A stretch of DNA of 59,817 nt from CAJXZP01 sp963974475 (GTDB taxonomy: Bacteria; Bacteroidota; Bacteroidia; Flavobacteriales_G; Salibacteraceae). The stretch lies in NCBI GenBank assembly GCA_963974475.1, contig CAXBCR010000022.1, positions 1-59,817 on the forward strand, written 5' to 3'. The translations under genes and the position numbers were made by a program. Of the stretch, positions 34,752 to 44,311 are shown in pieces. The notes under the pieces were generated by a model. It was given only the letters and a program-made list of their open reading frames with translations, did no database searches and was not told the DNA's origin. Each line of letters opens with the position of its first letter. Position 1 is the first letter of the stretch.

Positions 34752-37700
34752 TTACATATTCCGTCTATACTGTCCGCCTACTAAAAATAGTGAATCAGTA
34801 ATTTGACCTAAGGAACAATATTTAGTGGCTTCCATCAATGCTTCAAAAATGTTTTCATTTTGAATGGCTGCATTTCTGATTTTTTCTATTTCGGCTGGCA
34901 CCTTATCCGCATTTCCTTTTTGTAGGTTTGCCAACATTTCAATTTGATATTGCTTTTCTTCTTCCGTTGCTCTAATAACCTCTTTGGGTTGAACTGTTGG
35001 AGAACCTGTAGAACTCAAATAAGTATTCACTCCAATTATTGGAAATTCACCCGAGTGTTTGAGCGTTTCATAATGCAATGATTCCTCTTGAATTTTACTT
35101 CTTTGGTACATGGTTTCCATGGCGCCTAATACTCCACCACGCTCGGTAATTCTATCAAACTCTCTTAATACAGCTTCCTCCACTAAATCGGTCAATTCTT
35201 CAATAATAAAGGCTCCTTGAATAGGATTTTCATTTTTAGATAAGCCTAATTCTTTATTTATGATAAGCTGAATCGCCATTGCTCTACGAACCGACTCTTC
35301 GGTAGGGGTGGTAATTGCCTCATCATACGCATTGGTATGTAGCGAGTTACAATTATCATTAATCGCATACAATGCTTGAAGCGTTGTTCTAATATCGTTA
35401 AAATCTATTTCTTGTGCATGCAATGAGCGTCCACTTGTTTGAATATGGTATTTCAACATTTGCGCACGAGCATTGGCGCCATATTTATGTTTTAAAGCCT
35501 TACTCCAAATTTTTCGAGCCACTCTACCAATTACCGCATACTCTGGATCGATACCATTTGAAAAGAAAAACGAAAGGTTTGGTCCAAACTTGTTGATGTC
35601 CATTCCTCTACTCATGTAATACTCCACATAGGTAAATCCGTTCGCTAAAGTCAAGGCCAATTGGGTAATTGGATTAGCTCCCGCTTCGGCAATATGGTAA
35701 CCCGATATGGACACAGAATAGAAATTACGTACGCCATTTGCTATAAAGTATTCTTGCACATCACCCATCAAACGCAAAGCAAATTCGGTACTAAAAATAC
35801 ACGTGTTTTGCGCTTGGTCTTCTTTTAAAATATCGGCTTGTACTGTTCCACGTACTTTAGTCAAAGTTTCCACCTTGATTTTGTGATACACCTCTTTGGG
35901 TAGAACTTGGTCACCGGTAACTCCCAAAAGCATTAAGCCTAGCCCATCATTCCCTTTCGGCAATTTACCTTGGTATGCAGGTCGATTTACGCCTTTCTTT
36001 TTGTATATAGCCGAAATTTTAGATTCAATTTCTTTTTCTAATCCATTGGCTACTATATACTTTTCACAGTTTTGGTCGATAGCTGCATTCATAAAGAATC
36101 CCAACATCATTGGAGCCGGACCATTAATAGTCATGGATACCGAAGTAAGCGCATGCGATAAGTCAAAACCAGAATACAATTTCTTGGCATCATCCAAACA
36201 AGCAATAGAAACTCCAGAGTTACCAATTTTACCATAAATATCTGGACGCACATCTGGGTCATTTCCGTATAAGGTAACCGAATCAAAAGCCGTAGATAAA
36301 CGTTTGGCAGGCATTCCTTCACTTACGTAATGAAATCTACGGTTGGTTCGCTCTGGGCCTCCTTCACCGGCAAACATTCGAGTAGGGTCTTCGCCTTCTC
36401 TTTTGAATGGGAATAAACCCGCGGTATAAGGAAATTCTCCGGGTACGTTTTCTTGCAAATTCCATTTTAACAAATCTCCCCACGCCTTGTATTTAGGTAG
36501 CGAAATTTTTGGAATCTGGCTATGCGACAAGGATTCTGTATGTGTTTTTATAGATAATTCTTTATCTCTGACTTTAAATTTGAAAACCGGATTTTTGTAT
36601 TTTTCAATGGTACCCGACCAAGAAATGATGGTTTCCCAATGATGCGGGTTTAAATCCATCTTAATACGGTCAAATTCTTTTACCAATAAATCGAATAATT
36701 GCTGATTTTCGGAGGTTAATTCCAGCCCATCAGTAACAATACCCGACTTATCCAAACCCAATGCAGTATGAGAAATGGTTGCTAATGTGGTGTAAATTCC
36801 GTACAGTTTTTGAGCTATTTCTGATTGTTTCAGAACATCCTTATCATAAGCTCTATTATTTTCGGCAATTTCAGATAGGTACCGAACGCGTGAAGGAGGA
36901 ATCACATATACCTTTTCCGACATTTCTTTGGTAATTACCATACTCGATTCTAAGCTAGATTTCGCTTTTTCGTGTACTTTATCAATTACCGCTTTGTAGA
37001 GCGCATTCATTCCGGGGTCGTTAAATTGCGATGCAATGGTACCAAACACCGGTAAGTCATCCATATTTACTTCCCACAAATGGTGATTACGCATGTATTG
37101 TTTTTTCACATCGCGAATAGCATCCAGGGCGCCTCGTTTATCAAATTTGTTTAACGCTACCAAATCTGCAAAATCAAGCATGTCAATTTTTTCCAATTGC
37201 GTAGCTGCTCCAAATTCAGGAGTCATTACGTAAAGGGAAACATCCGAATGGTCCATGATTTCAGTATCCGACTGGCCAATACCTGAAGTTTCTAAAATCA
37301 CTAAATCATAATTGGCTGCTTTTAAAATTTCAAGCGCTTTTGATACGTGTTTGGATAACGCTAAATTACTTTGACGTGTAGCTAATGAGCGCATATACAC
37401 ACGATTATTATTAATCGCGTTCATCCTAATTCTATCCCCTAAAAGAGCGCCTCCCGTTTTACGTTTAGAAGGGTCTACCGATATAATAGCAATATCTTTA
37501 TCGGTAAAATCCACTAAAAATCTACGCACCAATTCATCTACCAAAGAAGACTTTCCAGAACCTCCGGTGCCTGTGATACCCAAAACGGGAGTCAAGGATT
37601 TAGCGTTTAGGGCATTTACTTCTTTCCAAATTTTTGGGTAATCATCGGGAAAATTTTCTGCTCCAGAAATCAATTTAGCAATGGCTACCTTGTCTTTTTT

Positions 37701-38180
37701 CTTCAAAGAATCAATCATGCCTTCGGTGACATCTTTTCCTTTAGGATAGTCGGAACGTTGCACCAAATCATTAATCATGCCTTGCAAACCCATGTGGCGA
37801 CCGTCATCTGGGTGATAAATACGTTCAATTCCGTAAGCTTCTAATTCTTCAATCTCGGAAGGCAAAATGGTTCCACCACCACCGGCAAATATTTTGATAT
37901 GACTTGCTCCATTTTCTTTCAATAAATCATACATGTATTTCAAATACTCTGTATGTCCGCCTTGATACGAAGTCATTGCAATGGCTTGTACATCCTCCTG
38001 GATAGCGCAATTCACTACATCTTCCACACTTCTATCGTGACCCAAATGAATTACCTCACAACCTGTAGATTGAATAATTCTTCGCATAATATTGATGGCC
38101 GCATCGTGGCCATCAAACAAAGAAGCAGCAGTAACAATTCGAACTTTATTTATTGGTTTATACACCTCTGGATTGGTCAT
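34752..38180 (-). CDS. icmF: Fused isobutyryl-CoA mutase (IcmF-type, B12-dependent)
   Basis: 1142 residues with three parts in the IcmF order. The N-terminal B12-binding domain (about 10-140) has the lower-ligand His in LFDGHDAA. A MeaB-like G-protein chaperone (about 190-420) has P-loop GTGGSGKSSL and base-recognition NKFD. The C-terminal mutase TIM barrel occupies about 550-1142. IcmF enzymes interconvert isobutyryl-CoA and n-butyryl-CoA, and some prefer pivalyl- or isovaleryl-CoA. The fused chaperone loads and protects the cobalamin. It is a single gene with its own TACTTTTG promoter element. I found no cobalamin-riboswitch signature upstream. Confidence 0.92.
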   Translation of the reverse strand: MTNPEVYKPINKVRIVTAASLFDGHDAAINIMRRIIQSTGCEVIHLGHDRSVEDVVNCAIQEDVQAIAMTSYQGGHTEYLKYMYDLLKENGASHIKIFAGGGGTILPSEIEELEAYGIERIYHPDDGRHMGLQGMINDLVQRSDYPKGKDVTEGMIDSLKKKDKVAIAKLISGAENFPDDYPKIWKEVNALNAKSLTPVLGITGTGGSGKSSLVDELVRRFLVDFTDKDIAIISVDPSKRKTGGALLGDRIRMNAINNNRVYMRSLATRQSNLALSKHVSKALEILKAANYDLVILETSGIGQSDTEIMDHSDVSLYVMTPEFGAATQLEKIDMLDFADLVALNKFDKRGALDAIRDVKKQYMRNHHLWEVNMDDLPVFGTIASQFNDPGMNALYKAVIDKVHEKAKSSLESSMVITKEMSEKVYVIPPSRVRYLSEIAENNRAYDKDVLKQSEIAQKLYGIYTTLATISHTALGLDKSGIVTDGLELTSENQQLFDLLVKEFDRIKMDLNPHHWETIISWSGTIEKYKNPVFKFKVRDKELSIKTHTESLSHSQIPKISLPKYKAWGDLLKWNLQENVPGEFPYTAGLFPFKREGEDPTRMFAGEGGPERTNRRFHYVSEGMPAKRLSTAFDSVTLYGNDPDVRPDIYGKIGNSGVSIACLDDAKKLYSGFDLSHALTSVSMTINGPAPMMLGFFMNAAIDQNCEKYIVANGLEKEIESKISAIYKKKGVNRPAYQGKLPKGNDGLGLMLLGVTGDQVLPKEVYHKIKVETLTKVRGTVQADILKEDQAQNTCIFSTEFALRLMGDVQEYFIANGVRNFYSVSISGYHIAEAGANPITQLALTLANGFTYVEYYMSRGMDINKFGPNLSFFFSNGIDPEYAVIGRVARKIWSKALKHKYGANARAQMLKYHIQTSGRSLHAQEIDFNDIRTTLQALYAINDNCNSLHTNAYDEAITTPTEESVRRAMAIQLIINKELGLSKNENPIQGAFIIEELTDLVEEAVLREFDRITERGGVLGAMETMYQRSKIQEESLHYETLKHSGEFPIIGVNTYLSSTGSPTVQPKEVIRATEEEKQYQIEMLANLQKGNADKVPAEIEKIRNAAIQNENIFEALMEATKYCSLGQITDSLFLVGGQYRRNM

Positions 38181-38203
38181 ATTTTTCGCATTTTTATAGG
38201 ACG

Positions 38204-38211
38204 CAAAAGTA
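38204..38211 (-). promoter_or_regulatory. -7 element of icmF
   Basis: TACTTTTG on the minus strand, 24 bases before the icmF ATG, fits the phylum consensus. Confidence 0.45.
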
Positions 38212-38701
38212 CATCTTTTGACGATTCTTTTTTTTGATATTAATCATACCGTTTAAAAAGCTCAAGGCAGCTCTTTAGCTGTGTGCTATTTTACGCTAAA
38301 ACCACCTATTGCTACTACAACGTTCTTTTTATTGTGATGTATAATCTACGCATTTTCAATGGGTTTATAACTCAATCAGAAGTAATATTCGTAAAACGTC
38401 AGCGCCAAAAAAATCATGATAAATTCCAAAATATTTTCTATAGAATTTAAGCGTGTATTAAATATCCTTCTCACTCACTAAAATTTAATGTAAACAAATC
38501 CGACACGAACGGTAATTTCCGTATCCAATCATCCGCAACTAAATCGCATAACATGCCTTTTAAAATCCTAATTTTTTTTCATTTCTGATTTCCAAAACAG
38601 GTTGTTTTTCCGCCTCATTATACCTGGTGTTATTTTACGATTCACCGCTTTTGTTTTGTATAATTGTACTAGTACTTATTACTTTAAATGGGCGAAACTT
38701 G
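38212..38701. other. Gene-free divergent intergenic region
   Basis: About 490 bases between icmF and the Ig-repeat gene. It is AT-rich, with a small CAGCT-CTTT-AGCTG hairpin near 38268-38281, which is too short to name. I see no RNA gene, riboswitch or reading frame that I can support. The open frame from 38627 to 38701 is probably leader. Confidence 0.4.
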
Positions 38702-41434
38702 GTGAAATTAAAATTTACATATCTAAAACAATTGGCCATTACCCTATTGTGGGCAGTTATTTATACGAGTAATTTATCTGCTCAATGCACTTTCACCAAT
38801 GTGGACTATGACAATTTTGAATACACCACTACCATTCCGGGTTTAGTTACTTCCACAACCTACCATAGTTCGCCTAAATCGTATGCCGCCCATTGGGGAG
38901 CGCGTGGGATGTATATGAATTTTGTAAATAATCTAGCTACCAATTCCTTAGTGCTAAGTCGAAGCTATGCGGTTTGCCCGAATTACAACTACCGTATTCG
39001 CGTTTGGGTAAAAGAAATTAATGGCGGTTCAAGTACGGTTATTCTCCGTTTGCGAGACAGTAACAATAACATTTTGACCACCACCACCTCCACATATACC
39101 GCAGCATCAGGCTGGAATTTATGGACTTCGGCTACCGTTACACCCACTTCGGGAACTTTATATTTCGAGCTCATTTTTGTGTCGGGTGTGGGGAATAACG
39201 ATTTTGGAATGGATGACTTATATTTAGATATTTGTATTCCTCCGGTGGCTTCTCAATCCATTGGGCTTTGCGCCAATTCTACCGCCATAAATTTATACGA
39301 CTCATTGGTTAGCCCAACTAGTCAAACCGGAATTTGGACCGGACCTTCCGCACTGAACGGTGGGTATTTAGGAACTTTCACACCGAGTTCAATGCTTGCT
39401 GGAATTTACAATTACACCGTACCTAATAGCGTTACGGCCTGCCCCGATTCGGTAGGGTCTTTCAATGTTTCGGTGGGCGCATCTCCGGTGGTGGATTTTG
39501 GCAATGACACGTCCTATTGCGTGGGCGATACCACATTATTGGTAGCCACCAACCTCAACTCCACGTACTTGTGGCAAAATGGCTCTACCGATTCTACCCT
39601 GCAAGTAACGGTACCCGGAACATATTGGGTCATTGCCACCAATAATTGCGGAGCTAGCGACTCGGATACCATAACCATTGGGTTTACGAATTATCCTAAT
39701 GTAAACCTAGGAAACGATACCACCTTATGTGATTTGGACACGCTACAATTGGATGCTACCAACCCAAATTCCACGTATGTATGGCAGAATAATACGACAG
39801 ATTCTATTTTTAATATCACCACTCAAGGCACCTATTGGGTGAATGTTACAACCCATCATTGCACCTCATCCGACACTATTGTGGCAACATATAATCGCCT
39901 TCCGGGGGTTGACCTAGGTAATGACACCACCATTTGTCAAGGAGATACGATCGTTTTAAACCCGATGAATACCAATGCCACTTTCCGATGGCAAGACCAA
40001 AGTGTAAATCCCACTTTTTCCGTTGGTCAACCGGGATTATATTGGGTAGAAGTAGATTCTAATAATTGCCTTGCTTCCGACAGCATTCAAGTGGTGGTAC
40101 AACCGTTACCCACCGTTAGTTTAGGAAATGACACCGCACTTTGCAATGGAGATACCTTAGTGAAAAGTGGGTTAAACGTGAATGGTTCCTATTTATGGCA
40201 AGACAACTCCACTAATTCCTCGTTATCCATTACGCAATCAGGGATTTACTGGGTAGAAACAGCGGTAGATTTATGCCGCCAATCCGACACTATTACGGTA
40301 ACTTTTAATCCAATTCCTGAAATTAATCTAGGAGTGGACACCGTTATTTGTTTTCCGGATACGCTCAAACTAAATGCGAATTATGCCGGTTCATCTTATT
40401 TATGGCAGGATAACACTACCTCCAGCAATTTCAATGTTTTTACGCAGGGTACTTATTTCGTAAAAGTGACGCGTTTAAACTGTGTGTTTTCAGATACCAT
40501 TCACATTATTGTGGAACCCAAACCCGATGCTGATTTGGGTGGCGATACCATTATATGCGTAGGAAAAACTTTTATATTGAATTCTACTGCTCATGGGGCA
40601 TCATTTTTATGGCAAGACGGTTCTACTAACGCTTACAATCAAGTGCTAAACGCAGGAAAATACTGGATTGAAGTTACCAAAGGAAATTGTTTTAATACAG
40701 ATACTATCCAGGTAGTTCATGAAGATAAACCAACTATTAATTTAGGTAACGATACGATTGTATGTGAAGGAGATTCAATCGATTTATGGGTCAACGCTCC
40801 ATTGGCTACCTATTTATGGAATACCGGGGATACCGATTCGCTCATCACCGTAAATAGCGCTGGAGCATACTGGGTGAAAGCCACCAATGCTTGCGGCACG
40901 GCTAGATCCAATGTAAACATTACTTATTCCACTCCTCCACTTACTGATTTAGGGCAAGATAGGAAAGCATGTATTGGAGATGTGATAACCTTAGCTGCCG
41001 ATTGGCCCAATTCATCTTACCTGTGGTCGGATGGATCCGTTGAGCCATTTTACAACGTACATGAAAAAGGAATCTATCAGGTTAGCGTTACCAATAAATG
41101 CGGTACCACGAGCGATACCATTCTTTTTGAATTTAAAGATTGTGATTGCGCTTTGTTTATTCCCAATGCTTTTACACCCAATTCAGACCAGTTGGACGAC
41201 ACCTTTGCACCCGTTGCAAATTGCGAGCTTAAAGGATATAGCATTTCCATTTATGACCGATGGGGCGTTCTTGTTTTTGAAACCACCGACCCTACTATTT
41301 CATGGGACGGTACTTTAAATGGTAAATTTTTAGAACCGGGTCTCTTCCACTACATCATAAAATTCAACTTTAAAAAAGATGGAAAAAGAAAAGATTTTCA
41401 AATCTCGCATGGTAGTGTTTTATTAATTCGGTAA
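38702..41434 (+). CDS. Ig-like-repeat surface protein, T9SS type B cargo
   Basis: I choose the GTG at 38702, because it begins an ordinary signal peptide (basic start, LAITLLWAV, ending SAQ); a GTG at 38627 adds 25 unsuited residues. A jelly-roll-like domain follows (about 30-175). Eight tandem repeats of about 70 residues occupy about 262-810, each opening with a variant of DLGNDTTIC-GDT-L and containing LWQ and G-YWV. The C-terminal 95 residues are a type B (gliding-associated) sorting domain (FIPNAFTPNSDQLDDTF, YDRWGVLVFET). It is probably an adhesin or surface-layer component. The same repeat occurs in the partial gene at 57642. Confidence 0.88.
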   Translation: MKLKFTYLKQLAITLLWAVIYTSNLSAQCTFTNVDYDNFEYTTTIPGLVTSTTYHSSPKSYAAHWGARGMYMNFVNNLATNSLVLSRSYAVCPNYNYRIRVWVKEINGGSSTVILRLRDSNNNILTTTTSTYTAASGWNLWTSATVTPTSGTLYFELIFVSGVGNNDFGMDDLYLDICIPPVASQSIGLCANSTAINLYDSLVSPTSQTGIWTGPSALNGGYLGTFTPSSMLAGIYNYTVPNSVTACPDSVGSFNVSVGASPVVDFGNDTSYCVGDTTLLVATNLNSTYLWQNGSTDSTLQVTVPGTYWVIATNNCGASDSDTITIGFTNYPNVNLGNDTTLCDLDTLQLDATNPNSTYVWQNNTTDSIFNITTQGTYWVNVTTHHCTSSDTIVATYNRLPGVDLGNDTTICQGDTIVLNPMNTNATFRWQDQSVNPTFSVGQPGLYWVEVDSNNCLASDSIQVVVQPLPTVSLGNDTALCNGDTLVKSGLNVNGSYLWQDNSTNSSLSITQSGIYWVETAVDLCRQSDTITVTFNPIPEINLGVDTVICFPDTLKLNANYAGSSYLWQDNTTSSNFNVFTQGTYFVKVTRLNCVFSDTIHIIVEPKPDADLGGDTIICVGKTFILNSTAHGASFLWQDGSTNAYNQVLNAGKYWIEVTKGNCFNTDTIQVVHEDKPTINLGNDTIVCEGDSIDLWVNAPLATYLWNTGDTDSLITVNSAGAYWVKATNACGTARSNVNITYSTPPLTDLGQDRKACIGDVITLAADWPNSSYLWSDGSVEPFYNVHEKGIYQVSVTNKCGTTSDTILFEFKDCDCALFIPNAFTPNSDQLDDTFAPVANCELKGYSISIYDRWGVLVFETTDPTISWDGTLNGKFLEPGLFHYIIKFNFKKDGKRKDFQISHGSVLLIR

Positions 41435-41504
41435 ATCCCCTAAACTATCCTATAGTTCACCAAGCTTGGATAAATTTAATAATTCTATTTCTCGTTATTT
41501 CCAT

Positions 41505-42308
41505 TTAAAATGAGTTATCTCCCATAACCATATCACCTAATCCGCCTAAAATGCTTCCTTCACCTCTGGATTTACCGCCCATTTTGGGAGCAGATGAAAT
41601 AATTCTATCTGCCATTCGGCTAAATGGTAACGATTGAATCCAAACCGTTCCGGCTCCTCTTAGTGTAGCTAAAAACAAGCCCTCTCCTCCAAAAAGCGCA
41701 TTTTTAATTCCTTTCACCATTTCTATATCATAATTAACGGTACTGGTAAAAGCAACCAAACAACCCGTATCAATTTTTATGACTTCACCGGGTTTCAGCA
41801 CCACTTTATGAATGGTTCCTCCGGCATTGGCAAACACCATTCCGTCTCCTTCCAGTTTTTGCATGATAAAACCTTCACCACCAAATAAGCCAACACCAAT
41901 TTTTCGGTTAAATTCAATACCAACCGAAACTCCTTTGGCAGCACATAAAAATGAATCTTTTTGACAAATAACTTTGTTGCCATACTGAGATAAATCAATG
42001 GGTATAATTTTGCCGGGCATGGGCGCTGCAAATGCCACATGCGACTTGCCATACCCTTGATTTTTATAGGCGGTCATAAATAAGTTTTCCCCTGTAAGCA
42101 CACGCTTTCCGGCTGAAAACATTTTACCAATAAAACTCGAGTCACTTTGATGGGAGCCATCTCCAAAAACGGTTTCCATTTCAATCTCAGCCTTCATGTA
42201 CATCATGCTTCCGGGTTCGGCCATGACCACTTCTTGCGGGTCTAATTCTATTTCAACAAATTGGATATCATCTCCCTTAATATTATAATCTACTTCGTGT
42301 GATTGCAT
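41505..42308 (-). CDS. AIM24 / TIGR00266 family protein
   Basis: A 267-residue cytoplasmic beta-rich protein of the AIM24 (TIGR00266) family. It shows the typical EPGSMMYMKAEIEMET start, SFIGKMFSAGKRVLTGENLF, repeated Gly-rich strand pairs, and the FGGEGLFLATLRGAGTVWIQSLP signature. The C-terminal Gly/Ser stretch is common. The family is widespread and its biochemical function is not established. It is monocistronic, converging with the Ig-repeat gene and divergent from the MFS gene. Confidence 0.88.
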   Translation of the reverse strand: MQSHEVDYNIKGDDIQFVEIELDPQEVVMAEPGSMMYMKAEIEMETVFGDGSHQSDSSFIGKMFSAGKRVLTGENLFMTAYKNQGYGKSHVAFAAPMPGKIIPIDLSQYGNKVICQKDSFLCAAKGVSVGIEFNRKIGVGLFGGEGFIMQKLEGDGMVFANAGGTIHKVVLKPGEVIKIDTGCLVAFTSTVNYDIEMVKGIKNALFGGEGLFLATLRGAGTVWIQSLPFSRMADRIISSAPKMGGKSRGEGSILGGLGDMVMGDNSF

Positions 42309-42405
42309 GTGATAATCGATTTCAATTAATTTTTATAATAGTATCACAAATATAATAGAATTGAAAGCCAGATTTGTTCAATTATCCTGCTAATTTCGCC
42401 CGCTC

Positions 42406-43590
42406 GTGAACAGCACAATTAGTTATAAAAATAGTCGCCAATTTTGGTTACTTTGTTTGAGTTCGGCCCTCTTTTTTGGCAGTTTCAACATGATGATTCC
42501 GGAACTTCCATCCTATCTAGAATCGTTGGGTGGTGGAGAATACAAAGGTCTTATCATTTCGTTGTTTACCGTTACCGCATTATTATCTCGTCCTTTTAGT
42601 GGCAAGCTTACCGATACCGTGGGTCGCGTACCGGTCATGATTTTTGGTGCTAGCATTGGCGTAATAGCCGCCTTGCTCTACCCCGTTATGGCCACTGTTT
42701 CTGGTTTTTTTATGTTACGTCTATTTCACGGCTTATCTACCGGGTTTAAACCCACAGCCACCTCCGCATTTGTTTCGGATGTGGTAGGTCCCACCGAACG
42801 TGGTGAAGCCATGGGAGTGCTGGGTGTATTTACCAGTACGGGTATGGCCATTGGCCCAATGATTGGGTCGTATTCCATTCATTACATTGGTATAAATGGG
42901 TTATTTTATTTGTCTGCACTCATGTCATTTATGTCGGTAGCCGTAATTTTTGGAATGAAAGAAACCTTGCAGCAAAAGCAAAAAATGCGGCTTGGTTTAT
43001 TAAAGGTTAAATTTAGCGACTTCTACGAAAAAAACGTAATTCCAGTGGCTATCACCTTTTTACTGACTACCATCCCATTCGGAATAATTCTTACATTAAT
43101 CCCTGATTTGGGTGATCACTTGGGCGTGGCGAACAGAGGCTCTTTTTATACCGTTTTTGTGGTTTCATCCATTACCGTTCGATTTTTTGCCGGTAAGTTT
43201 TCGGATATTTATGGGCGTGTACCCGTACTAATAGCCTCCTCGGCACTTATAGGTATTTCTGTCACGGTAATAAGCCAAGCCGATACGCAAATGATGTTTT
43301 ATACCGGAGGCGTATTATTTGGATTGGCTGCCGGAATGAATGGCCCAACTATTTTTGCTTGGAACATAGACCGAAGCAATGAAAAACATCGTGGACGAGC
43401 CATGTCTACCTTATACATATTTCTTGAATTTGGGATTGGTTTTGGGGCAGCAGTTTCCGGGTTTATCCATTCCAATGACCCTGAAATGTTTCCGTATGCA
43501 TTTGGTTTTGGAGCGGTGACTGCTTTTATGGCGACTGCCTATTTAATTTACTTTCAGTTTTTTGGAGTTAAACGACCACGGAAGATTTAA
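42406..43590 (+). CDS. MFS transporter
   Basis: A 394-residue major facilitator with about 12 transmembrane helices. The loop 2-3 signature is GKLTDTVGRVPVMIFGA, the pseudo-repeat in the second half is GKFSDIYGRVPVLIASS, and a helix-5 region reads GVFTSTGMAIGPMIG. It starts at GTG. Drug/proton antiporters of the DHA1 type look like this, but the substrate is not determined. A TAATTTCG promoter-like element lies about 20 bases before the start. The last 23 bases overlap the convergent small gene. Confidence 0.88.
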   Translation: MNSTISYKNSRQFWLLCLSSALFFGSFNMMIPELPSYLESLGGGEYKGLIISLFTVTALLSRPFSGKLTDTVGRVPVMIFGASIGVIAALLYPVMATVSGFFMLRLFHGLSTGFKPTATSAFVSDVVGPTERGEAMGVLGVFTSTGMAIGPMIGSYSIHYIGINGLFYLSALMSFMSVAVIFGMKETLQQKQKMRLGLLKVKFSDFYEKNVIPVAITFLLTTIPFGIILTLIPDLGDHLGVANRGSFYTVFVVSSITVRFFAGKFSDIYGRVPVLIASSALIGISVTVISQADTQMMFYTGGVLFGLAAGMNGPTIFAWNIDRSNEKHRGRAMSTLYIFLEFGIGFGAAVSGFIHSNDPEMFPYAFGFGAVTAFMATAYLIYFQFFGVKRPRKI

Positions 43591-43831
43591 AGCGCTGATT
43601 TATTTCATCTAACAAGGTTTGATATTCTAATTTCCCTATTTCCACCACTCGTTCGGTTTCTGATTCGGTATATCCTAATTGCATTCCCACCAATTTGAAT
43701 TGAGATATTTGGAAATCATTCTGAATATTTTCAAAGCACATTTCTACAAATAAATCAATTAAGGGAGTAATATTTCCAGTCGGTTTTACAACGGTGCTAA
43801 CGGTTGCTGCCATTTGTTTTGTTCGCTTCAT
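43568..43831 (-). CDS. Small hypothetical protein
   Basis: An 87-residue, mostly helical protein with no signal or membrane segment and no family I recognise. A central region (LIDLFVEMCFENIQNDFQISQFKLVGMQLGY) and a helix TESETERVVEIGKLEYQTLLDEI suggest a small helical bundle. It overlaps the MFS gene tail-to-tail by 23 bases. Its 5' end faces the small T9SS gene. Coding is plausible, because the frame is well formed and codon use resembles the neighbours, but it is not certain. Confidence 0.55.
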   Translation of the reverse strand: MKRTKQMAATVSTVVKPTGNITPLIDLFVEMCFENIQNDFQISQFKLVGMQLGYTESETERVVEIGKLEYQTLLDEINQRFKSSVVV

Positions 43832-43847
43832 AAATTACCTTACGAGA

Positions 43848-44180
43848 TTGGGTTTAAACAAGTTTCACTTTGTGGCTGTTTTTTTTCTGATTTACCGGAC
43901 GAAATTTTACCACACTCAATCTCCTCTTTCCGTTCCAAAGATTTCGCCTTTTGAATCGCATTTTTTTCCAAACCCGATGGCGGATAACCTGACGCTGGAA
44001 TGGAATGATTATGCCAAAAAGCAGGTTTTTATTTACACCCATTTAGGGCAGCTTGTGTATCAAAATACCGTAAGCGGTTCGAGTGTTACCATCCATCTAG
44101 CACAGTTACCCAAAGGGTTGTACTTTCTACAATTAACAGATTCTAAGCATAGCGAAACTCACAAAATTATTAAGATGTAA
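43848..44180 (+). CDS. Small protein made mostly of a T9SS type A sorting domain
   Basis: About 110 residues from a TTG at 43848; the open frame extends back to 43794 but would overlap the divergent gene. It begins with a short hydrophobic stretch (FHFVAVFFLIY). The rest, from about residue 38, is a type A sorting domain (SHFFPNPMADNLTLEW, QVFIYTHLGQLVY, LPKGLYFLQL, HKIIKM). There is no room for another domain, so it is either a mini-cargo or the leftover 3' end of a larger secreted protein. Confidence 0.6.
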   Translation: MGLNKFHFVAVFFLIYRTKFYHTQSPLSVPKISPFESHFFPNPMADNLTLEWNDYAKKQVFIYTHLGQLVYQNTVSGSSVTIHLAQLPKGLYFLQLTDSKHSETHKIIKM

Positions 44181-44230
44181 ACCGCGATTTATGCAATAAA
44201 ACACCTTGCAATTTGTTCAAAAAACAAAGT

Positions 44231-44260
44231 TTTGTATGGTTGCCTTTTTCTACTATCTTG
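44231..44260 (+). promoter_or_regulatory. Promoter of the first M4 protease gene
   Basis: TTTG (44231-44234), 19 bases, then TATCTTG (44254-44260): a good fit to the Bacteroidota -33/-7 consensus. It lies upstream of the ATG at 44312 and downstream of the TTG at 44213, so it supports the later start. Confidence 0.6.
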
Positions 44261-44311
44261 CCCCTTGAAATTTCATCCGTTTTGGAGTTTCGATTCACTC
44301 AAAATTCAAAA

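Noticed and set aside
34752..38180. Atypical B12 motif in IcmF (DGHDAA instead of DxHxxG)
   Set aside because: As I recall, the Ala form is usual in IcmF-like fusions of this phylum, and the His ligand is kept.
38181..38626. Cobalamin riboswitch upstream of icmF
   Set aside because: No GCCACTG-type box or matching stems on the icmF strand.
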